Shown: one piece after another, positions 9,253 to 17,883 of the stretch
How the letters are laid out: the number at the start of each line of letters is the position of its first letter
How positions within the stretch are numbered: the first letter of the stretch is position 1
NCBI RefSeq assembly: GCF_015548375.1
Contig: NZ_JADMWW010000025.1
Span: forward strand, 1 to 35,634
Origin: Collinsella aerofaciens
GTDB lineage: Bacteria > Actinomycetota > Coriobacteriia > Coriobacteriales > Coriobacteriaceae
Length of the DNA stretch: 35,634 nucleotides
Direction: 5' to 3'
Made by a program: the position numbers and the translations under genes
The notes under the pieces: model-generated
What the model saw: only the letters and a program-made list of their open reading frames with translations
The model's database searches: none
What the model was told of the DNA's origin: nothing

Positions 9253-10113
9253 ATGTCTTTTGCCATCATAACCGACTCCACGTCGGACATCTCCCCCGCC
9301 CGCGCCCAAGAGCTCGGCATTTACGTGATTCCGCTGCATGTGATTATCGAGGGCGAGGACCTGCTCGACCAGGTGCAGATTACCGCCCAAGAGTACGTCG
9401 CCCGCATGGCCGGCTCCGAGCAGCTGCCGCACACCTCGCAGCCGAGTGCCGGCGAGTTCAAGGAACTCTTTGACCGCGTGCGCGCCGACGGCCACGATAG
9501 CGCCATCTTTATCTCGCTGTGCAGCGAGTGGTCCGCCTGCTACGCCAACGCCAGCCTGACGGCCGAGACGCACGAGCTCGACGTGCGCTGCATCGACTCG
9601 CGCACCGGCTCGGGCGCCGAGGGCCTGCTGGTAGAGTACGCGCTGGCCATGCGCGAGGACGGCCGCAGCCTGGACGAGACCGAGGCGCAGATCCGCGCGA
9701 CGCTGCCCGACGCCCACCTGCTGCTGATTCCCCGCACGCTCGAGAATCTCGTTAAGAACGGCCGCGCGCCCAAGCTCGCCGGCCAGCTCACGCAAATGCT
9801 CAACATTCGCCTGGCCGTTTCGCCGGAGTGGAAATCGGGCGAGATCAAGGCCATAAAAAAGGGCCGCGGTGCCAAGCGCATCGTTACCAACACCATGGCC
9901 GATTGCCTCGCATTTTTGGCCGAGTATCCGGGCTCCAGCGTGCGCGTGCTCACGACCGGCGCCGCCGAGGAGCAGGAGCTTGTCAACGAGGCACTCGCGG
10001 GTCAGGATTACGTAGACGCCGGCACCGGCCCCATCGGCTGCACCATCGCCACCCACGTAGGCGTCGACGCCATCGCCATCAGCTACTGCCCCCGCTACCA
10101 GCCAACTCACTAG
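9253..10113 (+). CDS. DegV family fatty-acid-binding protein
   Basis: A 286-aa DegV/FakB-type protein. Members bind a fatty acid and in some bacteria deliver it to a fatty-acid kinase; no FakA gene is in this window. Seen: TDSTSD at 7-12, TSQPS at 61-65, SLCSEWSACY near 89-98 where most relatives have SSxLSGTY, and GPIGCTIATHVG near the C-terminus, matching the family's GPxxxxHxG. The ATG at 9253 follows GAAAGGTG. The divergent HAD gene shares its upstream region. A second, more typical DegV gene is at 27824-28714. Confidence 0.9.
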   Translation: MSFAIITDSTSDISPARAQELGIYVIPLHVIIEGEDLLDQVQITAQEYVARMAGSEQLPHTSQPSAGEFKELFDRVRADGHDSAIFISLCSEWSACYANASLTAETHELDVRCIDSRTGSGAEGLLVEYALAMREDGRSLDETEAQIRATLPDAHLLLIPRTLENLVKNGRAPKLAGQLTQMLNIRLAVSPEWKSGEIKAIKKGRGAKRIVTNTMADCLAFLAEYPGSSVRVLTTGAAEEQELVNEALAGQDYVDAGTGPIGCTIATHVGVDAIAISYCPRYQPTH

Positions 10114-10116
10114 GGA

Positions 10117-10194
10117 CGCCCACATCAGTTGCGGTGGAATAGGGACTGTTTTTGGCTTATTAGCCGCCAATCAATCCCTATTCCACCGCAACTT
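10117..10194. repeat. palindromic intergenic element, family A copy 1
   Basis: Perfect 19-bp inverted repeat: arm 10127-10145 (starts AGTTGCGGTG) and arm 10175-10193 (ends CACCGCAACT), with an inner GGC/GCC stem. About 40 bp starting at 10117 matches copy 2 at 13815 with one difference. It sits after the DegV stop, facing minus-strand sequence. No transposase and no strong T-run. Confidence 0.85.
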
Positions 10195-10208
10195 AGAAGC
10201 AGTTCATT

Positions 10209-10269
10209 TGGGACGGGGCTAAAAAGACTGGTATCAAACGTTTCAGACCAGTCTTTTAGCCCCGTCCCA
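10209..10269. repeat. 23-bp-arm hairpin, possible bidirectional terminator
   Basis: Arms 10209-10232 and 10247-10269 pair over 23 bp with a single bulged base. Each contains GGGACGGGGCTAAAA or its complement. The 14-base loop holds AAACGTTT. The plus strand continues ATTTT, so it may end the DegV transcript. The GGGACGGGG core recurs in the element at 25020-25139. Confidence 0.7.
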
Positions 10270-10280
10270 TTTTACCTACC

Positions 10281-10410
10281 CTACATCAGCCCGCTCAGGG
10301 CGATGTCGACGGCTTCGTTGAGGTCGTCGGTGATGTGGACAAGGTCTGGATCGAGTGGGCTGATCATGCCGGCATCCATCACCGGGCCGTTGAGCCAGTC
10401 GAACAGGCCC
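10281..10410 (-). pseudogene. detached 3' end of a LOG-family gene
   Basis: This stretch encodes the last 42 residues (GLFDWLNGPVMD... to SGLM) of the LOG-type protein plus its stop. It has no start and no upstream gene body. It aligns without gaps to 14629-14758 in the intact gene. There are 15 differences in 130 bp, all synonymous, with a 35-bp identical run at 10303-10337. Similarity stops abruptly at GGCCC (10406-10410). Read as the displaced original gene end left when an element inserted. Confidence 0.85.
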
Positions 10411-10828
10411 CTCGCGGTACCCACTGGACAAAAAATGGCAAATATGAGTACCGCCACCAAATTAGTAGCAGCAAAATCTCGCCGGAATTGATCATTTCGA
10501 TCAATTCCACGTCTTGCCAAGGCTCAAAATTCCGTGTTTAGTGGGTTAGATATATAGAATAATGTGGAATTGGTATTCTATTCTTACCAAATGTTATGAG
10601 ACTACATTAACAACAGTACTCATATTTGACGTTATTTGACCACGGAGTCATTCGAGGACCCCTCCCCACGCCGCCAACACGCCCCATAGCCGCCAAAACA
10701 CCTTTAACAACAGCCGCCGCACGTTTTGGCACCGGCTAATTGCCACTCACGGATCGGTACCCCACTATTACCGAACCAAAATCGAAGTCGCATATCTCAT
10801 AAAGCTGAAATGACGTACCCTCATCCCA
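10411..10828. other. A/T-rich gene-free flank of the island
   Basis: No supportable gene. Contains a perfect 10-bp inverted repeat GGAATTGATC/GATCAATTCC (10484-10493 and 10499-10508). Further on, AGAATA and TATTCT flank a short spacer near 10556, and ATTTGAC occurs twice near 10625. These could be regulatory sites for the helicase gene. No confident promoter was found. Confidence 0.45.
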
Positions 10829-13783
10829 ATGAACGCTGACAAGAATGGCATTCAAATGAGCAACGCCGTGCATCAATACGCCCTTTTCGGGAACGCCTTA
10901 TTCAAACTCAATAAAACGGTTGTCCACGCTTCAGATCCGCGTAAGCAGATCGTAATCTGTAGCAACGGTCCAGACATCCGTTACGCAACACTCGAAGAAT
11001 GGGACAAAGCCGGCAAATCTTTCGGCGAACGTGCACAGACCGAGGGCATCGTTACCAGCGCGAGCCCAGCGCGCGACAAACTCGAGCTCTTTCGCAATCT
11101 TTTTACCGGCCGCAAAGATGTGCACGCTCACGGGTATCGCAGAAAAGACGGGGGCATCGGCTATACACCCGCCTGCGCAAATGAGTGGAAGCCAGGCATT
11201 TGCCCCAAAGCAAACCATCACAGAATTAAATGCGCTGAATGTCGCAGCCGCACATTCCTTGAGCTGAACGATGCCGCCATTATCGCCCATTTCAAAGGCA
11301 GCGACGACAGGCTCCGGGACGTCATAGGTCAATATGTTCTCGACAAAGACTGCAACACAAATGTCCTTGTCATTGATTTTGACAAAGCCGATTGGAAAGA
11401 AGCGACAAACGCTATCAGGCTTGTCGTAAAAAACCATGGAATTAACGCTGCGGTCGAGCGATCAAGGTCAGGCAACGGCGCGCATATCTGGTTTTTCTTC
11501 CTAGAACCTATAAACGCAAAGACAGCACGAGATTTCGGTAGCTGCCTTATCGCCGAAGCAGCGGCACTCAACAAGACAATCACCTTCGAAGCCTTTGACC
11601 GAATGATACCCGCGCAGTCCACCATTCCTGAAGGCGGCTTTGGAAATCTCATTGCGCTGCCCTTTCAGGGAAAAGCGCAGCGGGAAGGAAACAGCGTATT
11701 TGTTGACGAACGATTCGAGCCCTTTCCCGACCAATGGCTTTACCTTTCGCAAATCCAACTAATCTCGCGTGCGACGGTGGATCGTCTGATCGAGGACACC
11801 AAAAACAAACCGCTTGGAATAGCAACAGCTGCAGCGACAAACAAAACCAGGCGCAATGTCCAAAAGCCACGAAAGCGGCTCCCGCTCACGCCACGAGACT
11901 TCCCCTCGAACCTGCTCGTCACACAAGCCGATATGCTCTACATCCCCGAAAAGTCTCTGAGCCCGGCAGCTCAAATGGAAATCCGCAGGCTTGCGACATT
12001 TGCCAACCCGGAGTTCTTCCGTGCGCAATCTATGCATCAATCAGTATTCGGCAAACCGCGACTCATAGACCTCAGCGAACTTAGAGATGGCCGCGTCGCG
12101 ATTCCCAGAGGCTGCAAAGCCCAACTTGAGCAGCTGATTCAAGAAGCCCACGTTACTGCCCATTATTCAGACGAACGTAGCACAGGCAATCCAATTGAGA
12201 TGGCATTCAAAGGGACCCTTCATCCCGAACAGCAAATTGCCGCCGACCAGATGCTTGAATACGAAGACGGAATCATGTCTGCGCCAACGGGCTTCGGTAA
12301 AACCGTCATCGGAGCTTATCTTATTGCCGCCGTTGGTCTTCCGGCGCTCGTCATTGTTCCAAAGACCGCGCTCATAGCCCAATGGAAATCGCAGCTCGAA
12401 CGATTTCTCGACATTACGGACACCAGAGAGCCGGTCCGAACGCCAAAAGGACGAATCAGCAAAAAGCAACCTCCCCTTATTGGACAAATCGGAGGGGGCA
12501 AAACCGCCGTCAGCGGCCTTATCGACGTCGCTTCCTTTCAGTCGCTATCTGGCAAAGACTCCCAAACCGGGGAGCCGATAGTTAAGAACCTTGTTCGTAA
12601 TTACGGCCTCATTATCTGCGACGAATGCCACCATGCTGCCGCGCCACAGCTCGAGCTCGTCCTCAAGTCCGCTCCAGCCAAATATATATATGGCCTCTCC
12701 GCGACACCCGAGCGCTCCGACGGACTCACGCGGGCGCTCTCGATGCTCTGCGGCCCGCTTCGCTATGTCATCGATCCAAAAACGCAGGCAATTCAGCAGG
12801 GCATCCAGCGCATCGTTCGACCGAGATTTACCGGCATTCGGCTATCCGCCTACGAGCCGGATGCAAGCTTCAATCAGATTCTCGATATGCTGTGTGCACA
12901 TGCGGCAAGAAACGAATTGATTGTCGATGACGCCCTCGAAGCAGCGTCAAACGGTCGACATCCGCTCATACTATCCAAAAGGAAAAAGCATGCTGAGGAA
13001 CTGTTCAGGTTGCTTAATGATCGCAGACACGAGCCCATACTCTTAACCGGAGAAATCGGCGCCAAAGAAAGAAAAGCGATACTGAACAGTCTTCCCGGCT
13101 TTGAGCATGAACATCGAATCATCGTCGCCACCGAAAGCCTTCTGAGCGAGGGCTTCGATCTGTCCTACCTTGACACCCTTTTCATTGCCACGCCGATATC
13201 TTGGGACGGCAGCGTAACGCAGCAGGTGGGCAGACTGCATAGAAGCCACGAGGGCAAGCAACAGGTTGAGATATTCGACTACATTGACCTGTCGATACCC
13301 ATGCTCGCCCGCATGTACCAGAAAAGACTCAAGACGTACGCCAAGTTGGGGTACGAAATTTATTCAGCAGAGGACAGCGAGCAACCCGATTACAACATTC
13401 TCATAGAGCCGGCAAACGCTATTGAGGCATTAATTAAAGACATCACCGGTGCCACAAAGAGTGCCTTCATAGCCGCATCCTACGCATCCGCCGCATGCCT
13501 CACGAAACTCACCACCACACTCGCAGGCGCAGCCGCCCGTGGGATTACCCTTGAGGTTTATGTTGCCTCACCTCCGCGCGATGACGCGAAAGCGATTTTT
13601 GCCGAGATGAACGTCGACTATTCCGTCAAGGCCAAAGGGCGGTTGTGCGCGGCCGTGATTGACGAGGAAACTGTCTGGTACGGGACTATCCCGCTGCTGG
13701 CATTCCCCAAGAAAGAAGACCGCAGCATCCGTTTCAAAAGCAACGAAGTCGCCGCTGAGTTTTTGAGCGAAATCCAGCAATGA
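10829..13783 (+). CDS. TOTE-type primase-SF2 helicase with PLD-like C-terminus
   Basis: 984-aa protein matching the architecture annotated as a TOTE conflict system primase-helicase, a group linked by others to defence or mobile elements. In order: a likely zinc knuckle (Cys116, Cys125, Cys135, Cys138); an archaeo-eukaryotic primase domain, about 150-310, with catalytic DFD (183-185), SGNGAHIW (214-221, His219) and FGNLIALPFQG (271-281); then an SF2 helicase with Walker A APTGFGKT (485-492), DECHH (598-602), SATP (624-627) and motif VI QQVGRLHR (798-805). The C-terminus, about 860-984, resembles the phospholipase-D-like domain of relatives (VWYG..., RFKSNEV), but the expected HxK before VID is RLC, so nuclease activity is doubtful. 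Neither the ATG at 10829 nor that at 10856 has a good ribosome site; the start is uncertain. Lower GC than neighbours suggests transfer. Confidence 0.88.
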   Translation: MNADKNGIQMSNAVHQYALFGNALFKLNKTVVHASDPRKQIVICSNGPDIRYATLEEWDKAGKSFGERAQTEGIVTSASPARDKLELFRNLFTGRKDVHAHGYRRKDGGIGYTPACANEWKPGICPKANHHRIKCAECRSRTFLELNDAAIIAHFKGSDDRLRDVIGQYVLDKDCNTNVLVIDFDKADWKEATNAIRLVVKNHGINAAVERSRSGNGAHIWFFFLEPINAKTARDFGSCLIAEAAALNKTITFEAFDRMIPAQSTIPEGGFGNLIALPFQGKAQREGNSVFVDERFEPFPDQWLYLSQIQLISRATVDRLIEDTKNKPLGIATAAATNKTRRNVQKPRKRLPLTPRDFPSNLLVTQADMLYIPEKSLSPAAQMEIRRLATFANPEFFRAQSMHQSVFGKPRLIDLSELRDGRVAIPRGCKAQLEQLIQEAHVTAHYSDERSTGNPIEMAFKGTLHPEQQIAADQMLEYEDGIMSAPTGFGKTVIGAYLIAAVGLPALVIVPKTALIAQWKSQLERFLDITDTREPVRTPKGRISKKQPPLIGQIGGGKTAVSGLIDVASFQSLSGKDSQTGEPIVKNLVRNYGLIICDECHHAAAPQLELVLKSAPAKYIYGLSATPERSDGLTRALSMLCGPLRYVIDPKTQAIQQGIQRIVRPRFTGIRLSAYEPDASFNQILDMLCAHAARNELIVDDALEAASNGRHPLILSKRKKHAEELFRLLNDRRHEPILLTGEIGAKERKAILNSLPGFEHEHRIIVATESLLSEGFDLSYLDTLFIATPISWDGSVTQQVGRLHRSHEGKQQVEIFDYIDLSIPMLARMYQKRLKTYAKLGYEIYSAEDSEQPDYNILIEPANAIEALIKDITGATKSAFIAASYASAACLTKLTTTLAGAAARGITLEVYVASPPRDDAKAIFAEMNVDYSVKAKGRLCAAVIDEETVWYGTIPLLAFPKKEDRSIRFKSNEVAAEFLSEIQQ

Positions 13784-13814
13784 GGAGAACCGGGGGCCGC
13801 AGCAGCGAACGGGG

Positions 13815-13892
13815 CGCCCACATCAGTTGCGGTGAAATAGGGACTGTTTTTGGCCAATCGACCGCAAATCAGTCCCTATTCCACCGCAACTT
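13815..13892. repeat. palindromic intergenic element, family A copy 2
   Basis: 22-bp arms at 13825-13846 and 13870-13891 with one mismatch, outer part AGTTGCGGTG as in copies 1 and 3. The left 40 bp is nearly identical to copy 1. It lies between the convergent helicase and toxin genes and may act as a two-way transcript end. Confidence 0.85.
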
Positions 13893-13904
13893 GGAAATCG
13901 GCGA

Positions 13905-14213
13905 TCAGCCCAGCGGACCCTGAAACAGTTCCTCATGCGAGCCCATTCTCACCAGCCTAATCACTGGGTTAGTCTTATGGGGAAGATAAAGAACGACCAC
14001 ATCGACCAAGCCATCGGATAGGTGGAAATCGATGTGGCCGTTGTAGTTTCCGCCCGGGTTTGAGAGCTCGTGGGCGCCATACTCCGCCGGAAGTGACCCA
14101 TGAGCCACAAGCTCCGCAACCGCCGCTTTAAACTCACTTTTTAGCTGCGGATGCATGCGCATCGTTCGTTTGTAGTCCACCTTAAATTGAGCCTCGACTT
14201 TAATCTCGAACAT
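13905..14213 (-). CDS. type II toxin, YafQ/RelE-like mRNA interferase
   Basis: 102-aa protein of the RelE/ParE fold, predicted to cut mRNA on the ribosome unless held by its antitoxin. The C-terminus IRLVRMGSHEELF closely follows the YafQ pattern LVRTGxHxxLF, so His93 and Phe97 match catalytic positions in YafQ. His48 in HELSNPGGNYNGH and His60/His64 fall where YafQ has further active-site histidines. It starts 2 bp after the antitoxin stop, the standard antitoxin-first order. Whether the toxin is active cannot be told. Confidence 0.85.
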   Translation of the reverse strand: MFEIKVEAQFKVDYKRTMRMHPQLKSEFKAAVAELVAHGSLPAEYGAHELSNPGGNYNGHIDFHLSDGLVDVVVLYLPHKTNPVIRLVRMGSHEELFQGPLG

Positions 14214-14215
14214 CG

Positions 14216-14515
14216 CTATTCCTCATCGAGGAATGACATAAGCTCATCAGCGTTATTGAATGACAGGCTATCGTCCGGCAAAATCCCCAACTCATGAGCC
14301 TCTGCGACCACCATGGCACGCCTCGTCGCCTCGTTGGGCACCTCCGCCCTTCCTACAATCTCAAAAGGAATCTTTCGCTGATTTACCAGCTGCCGAACGG
14401 CAAGATTGAGATAGGAATTGAGGCTGAGGCCGACCGAATCCAAGAACTCAGTCGCCTGCTCCTTGAGCCCCTCTTCGATTCGAACCGTCGTAGGCTTAAC
14501 TGTTGCTGTAGACAT
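14216..14515 (-). CDS. RelB/DinJ-like antitoxin
   Basis: 99-aa protein. Residues 8-45 (VRIEEGLKEQATEFLDSVGLS then SYLNLAVRQLV) form the ribbon-helix-helix DNA-binding region typical of RelB/DinJ. The acidic C-terminus (DELMSFLDEE) is the expected toxin-wrapping part. AGGAGG lies 7 bases before the ATG. The two genes should be one autoregulated operon, with the 36-bp palindrome upstream as the likely operator. It is in the island between the primase-helicase and the LOG gene. Confidence 0.87.
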   Translation of the reverse strand: MSTATVKPTTVRIEEGLKEQATEFLDSVGLSLNSYLNLAVRQLVNQRKIPFEIVGRAEVPNEATRRAMVVAEAHELGILPDDSLSFNNADELMSFLDEE

Positions 14516-14562
14516 TTGCGACCTCCTCGCCCTCGTCTTTTACACCAGTATACCCAATATAA

Positions 14563-14598
14563 ATGGCAATCTGATGTTAGATAACATCAGATTGCCAT
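14563..14598. promoter_or_regulatory. 36-bp near-perfect palindrome before the antitoxin
   Basis: Two 17-bp arms (14563-14579 and 14582-14598, perfect match) around a 2-base centre. It lies 47 bp before the antitoxin ATG and just upstream of a TATACT (-10 like, 14552-14547 on the minus strand), the usual place for a RelB/DinJ operator. It is also 31 bp after the LOG stop on the same strand and is followed by TTTATATT, so it may double as the LOG terminator. Confidence 0.6.
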
Positions 14599-14628
14599 GC
14601 GTATTCATGTCGCGTGAGCACGATTGAT

Positions 14629-15387
14629 CTACATCAACCCGCTGAGCGCAATGTCGACGGCTTCGTTGAGGTCGTCGGTGATGTGTACCAGATCCGGATC
14701 GAGCGGGCTGATCATACCGGCGTCCATCACCGGACCGTTAAGCCAGTCAAATAGGCCCTGCCAGTACTCGCTGCCTACCAGCACAAGCGGCATGCGCTTG
14801 ACCTTGTGCGTTTGCACCAGCGTGAGCACCTCGAACATCTCGTCGAGCGTACCAAAACCACCGGGAAACACAATAGCGCCCGAGCTGTATTTGACGAACA
14901 TGGTCTTGCGCACAAAGAAGTAGCGGAAGTCCATACCGAGGTTTACGTATTTGTTGAGCCCCTGCTCGTGCGGCAATTCAATGCCCAAGCCAACTGACTT
15001 GCCGTTGACACTCGCCGCTCCCCTGTTGGCCGCTTCCATGATGCCGGGGCCGCCACCGGTGATGACCGCCACGCCACGTTGCGCGATCTTGCGCCCGACG
15101 GTACGCGCCGCCTTGTAGAGCGGATCGGTCTTAGGCGTGCGGGCGCTGCCGAAGATGGTCACTGCAGGACCAAGCTCTGCAAGCGCGCCAAAGCCATCGA
15201 CAAACTCTGCCTGAATGCGCAGCACGCGCCACGGATCGGCATGCAACCAGTCGGTCGACTCCTCGGGCGCCAACAGGTTGGCGTAGGTGTTGTCCTTAGG
15301 AATCATGGGACCGCGCATGACCACGGGGCCACGCCGATACGTCTCGTCGTAGGCCGGCTCGCCCTCGACGTTCTCATTCTTAATCAT
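14629..15387 (-). CDS. LOG-family (TIGR00730-like) Rossmann-fold protein
   Basis: 252-aa protein of the lysine-decarboxylase-like LOG group. Several members release cytokinin-type bases or nucleobases from nucleoside monophosphates; the bacterial role is often unknown. GGGPGIMEAANRGA (111-124) and PGGFGTLDE (175-183) are the family's nucleotide-binding and catalytic motifs. The ATG at 15387 is chosen because TAGGAG lies 8 bases upstream; a longer open frame to 15798 has no support. The last 42 codons are the copy duplicated at 10281-10410 and may have been supplied by the island. A terminator-like hairpin lies in its leader. It follows tgt on the same strand. Confidence 0.9.
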   Translation of the reverse strand: MIKNENVEGEPAYDETYRRGPVVMRGPMIPKDNTYANLLAPEESTDWLHADPWRVLRIQAEFVDGFGALAELGPAVTIFGSARTPKTDPLYKAARTVGRKIAQRGVAVITGGGPGIMEAANRGAASVNGKSVGLGIELPHEQGLNKYVNLGMDFRYFFVRKTMFVKYSSGAIVFPGGFGTLDEMFEVLTLVQTHKVKRMPLVLVGSEYWQGLFDWLNGPVMDAGMISPLDPDLVHITDDLNEAVDIALSGLM

Positions 15388-15401
15388 GGGTGCTCCTATC
15401 G

Positions 15402-15450
15402 AGAAAAAGAAAACGGGCGGGGTCGAAGCCATGCGCCAAACACCCGCCCG
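15402..15450 (-). terminator. terminator-like hairpin between tgt and the LOG gene
   Basis: Minus strand: CGGGCGGG (15450-15443) pairs with CCCGCCCG (15421-15414), then GTTTTCTTTTTC. It ends only about 15 bases before the LOG start codon, so it either ends tgt transcripts or acts as an attenuator in the LOG leader. A second stem (GCGGCCGGT/ACCGGCCGC at 15518-15551) lies between it and tgt. Confidence 0.75.
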
Positions 15451-15599
15451 AACATCAACTATTCGGTATGGTACCCACGATGCATCAAGTGCTTGCAAGC
15501 TATCGGTCAGCGGTCGTGCGGCCGGTGTCAGCAAATGTGACGACCGGCCGCCGCTCGCCCCTTGCCGTTGCCCGCGCTCTGCAAGCGCCCGCGCCGCTC

Positions 15600-16739
<1,140 letters not shown>

Positions 16740-16776
16740 AAACTGGAACTCCTTGGTTGCGGTTCATACGCAAACC

Positions 16777-16782
16777 ATTATA
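16777..16782 (-). promoter_or_regulatory. candidate tgt promoter -10 box
   Basis: A consensus TATAAT on the minus strand 38 bp before the tgt ATG. No good -35 match is present at 16-18 bp spacing; CGGTGC would be at 17. Confidence 0.45.
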
Positions 16783-16831
16783 CGGGCAACCCGCAAAGAG
16801 CACCGACTCGACAGAAACTGATGCATTAAAC

Positions 16832-16960
16832 GACTAGTTGTTGGGGACACTCTTCAGCGCCATCTTGCAAAGGAGCGTCCCAATCTGCCGGCACTTAGGG
16901 ACTGTCCCCAAGTGCCGGCAAGAGTGTCCCTTATGACTAGTCATTTAAGAACGTCCCCAA
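16832..16960. repeat. nested palindromic element, family D
   Basis: Inner hairpin: arms 16886-16902 and 16904-16920 (start TGCCGGCACTT) pair over 17 bp with one mismatch. Outer arms 16832-16854 and 16920-16942 pair through GACTAGT and GGGACACTCTT. Words AAAGGAGCGTCCCA (16869) and AAGAACGTCCCCA lie inside or beside it and recur as short fragments at 63, 6747 and 20067. No coding capacity. Confidence 0.75.
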
Positions 16961-16978
16961 CGACTACGAGATCATCTC

Positions 16979-17082
16979 CAACAGCCAAGGCAACGCCGAT
17001 GCTCTGGCGACGTCAGCGAGCGGTCGCCCTGGTGACCGCGCAGCGTCGAGCCGTTACGCGGTTTGGAAAAACCGCGTAACCC
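16979..17082. repeat. composite 3'-flank repeat, family E copy 1
   Basis: Shares its order of blocks with 20105-20284: a CAACarCCa-GGCAAC block, GTCAGCGAG, a stem of variable size, CGCAGCGTCGA, and a hairpin abutting a minus-strand stop codon. Here the middle stem is short (GCGGTC/GACCGC) and the last hairpin has 12-bp perfect arms (17053-17064, 17069-17080) with a GGAA loop, 2 bp from the dehydrogenase stop. It may serve as that gene's transcript end. Confidence 0.7.
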
Positions 17083-17883
17083 CTAAGGACGCTGGCCCAT
17101 GCCACCCTCGAGGGTGACGGTCTCGCCGTTCATGTACTTAAAGTCGGGACCGCAGAGCTGAACGACCACGCGGCCGATTTCCTTCTCGACGTCGCCGTAG
17201 TGACCAGCCGGCGGCATGTGGACGTTGGCCTTGAACGCCTCGGGATAGGCATCCTGGAAGTTCTCGAGCGCAGCGGTCCAAGCAAGCGGGCAAACGATAT
17301 TGACGTTGATGCCGTCCTTGCCCCACTCGTTGGCGGCAACGCGGGTCAGGCCGCGGATGCCCTCCTTGGCGGCAGCATAGCTGCACTGGCCATAGTTGCC
17401 AAACAGGCCGGCGCCCGAGGCAAAGTTGACCACGGAGCCCTTGGTCTCCTTCAGGTGCGGATAGGCCTTCTGCATGTACAGATAGGTAGCATACAGACCG
17501 GAGTAAATGGCCAGGTTAAACTGGTCCATGGTGTGATCGGCGATGGTCACGCCCGAGGCGCTGGCCTGAGCATTGTTGACGACGGCGTCGATGCGGCCGA
17601 ACTCCTCAATGGCCTTGTCGATGACGTTCTGGACGACGGCCTCGTTGTCCTGACCAGCCGAGACATCGGCCTGAACAGGCAGAACCTTGACGCCGTACTC
17701 GGCCTCGAGAGACTCCTTGGCGGCCTCGAGCTTGGCAACGTTGCGGCCGGTGATGACGAGGTTCGCGCCCTCCTTGGCAAATGCGATATCGATGCCGTAG
17801 CCGATGGAGCCAGCGGAACCGTCCTTGAGCGTGGCCTTGCCGCCGCCGGTGACGATCACGGTCTTACCAGTGAAAAGTCCCAT
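17083..17883 (-). CDS. short-chain dehydrogenase/reductase (SDR)
   Basis: 266-aa NAD(P)-dependent oxidoreductase of the classical SDR fold; substrate unknown. VTGGG (11-15) begins the nucleotide loop but is followed by about ten extra residues before SIGYG (26-30), where most SDRs have only one. NNAQA (103-107), catalytic Ser156 in NFASGAG, Tyr169 and Lys173 in YAAAK are all present. The ATG at 17883 has AAAGGAC upstream and is preferred over a start at 17898. In gut Coriobacteriia some SDRs act on bile acids or steroids. This protein is not the known Collinsella 7-beta enzyme as I remember its sequence, and no such role can be claimed. It is transcribed alone, diverging from the coiled-coil gene. 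Confidence 0.87.
   Translation of the reverse strand: MGLFTGKTVIVTGGGKATLKDGSAGSIGYGIDIAFAKEGANLVITGRNVAKLEAAKESLEAEYGVKVLPVQADVSAGQDNEAVVQNVIDKAIEEFGRIDAVVNNAQASASGVTIADHTMDQFNLAIYSGLYATYLYMQKAYPHLKETKGSVVNFASGAGLFGNYGQCSYAAAKEGIRGLTRVAANEWGKDGINVNIVCPLAWTAALENFQDAYPEAFKANVHMPPAGHYGDVEKEIGRVVVQLCGPDFKYMNGETVTLEGGMGQRP

Larger units (their letters stand above)
10411..14758. mobile_element. putative integrated island bounded by duplicated LOG gene ends
   Basis: The segment between the two LOG 3'-end copies holds the primase-helicase, a family A palindrome and a toxin-antitoxin pair, and is visibly richer in A/T than its surroundings. The geometry matches elements that integrate in the 3' end of a gene and supply a replacement end. 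The gene body (15387-14759) would continue into an element-borne end (14758-14629), with the original end pushed to the far side. No integrase or transposase is present, so this would be a remnant or a passively transferred island. Confidence 0.5.

Noticed and set aside
10281-10520. 79-codon frame ending in the LOG C-terminus as a separate gene
   Set aside because: Only its last 42 codons match anything; the first part is unrelated sequence with no ribosome site, so it is a remnant, not a gene.
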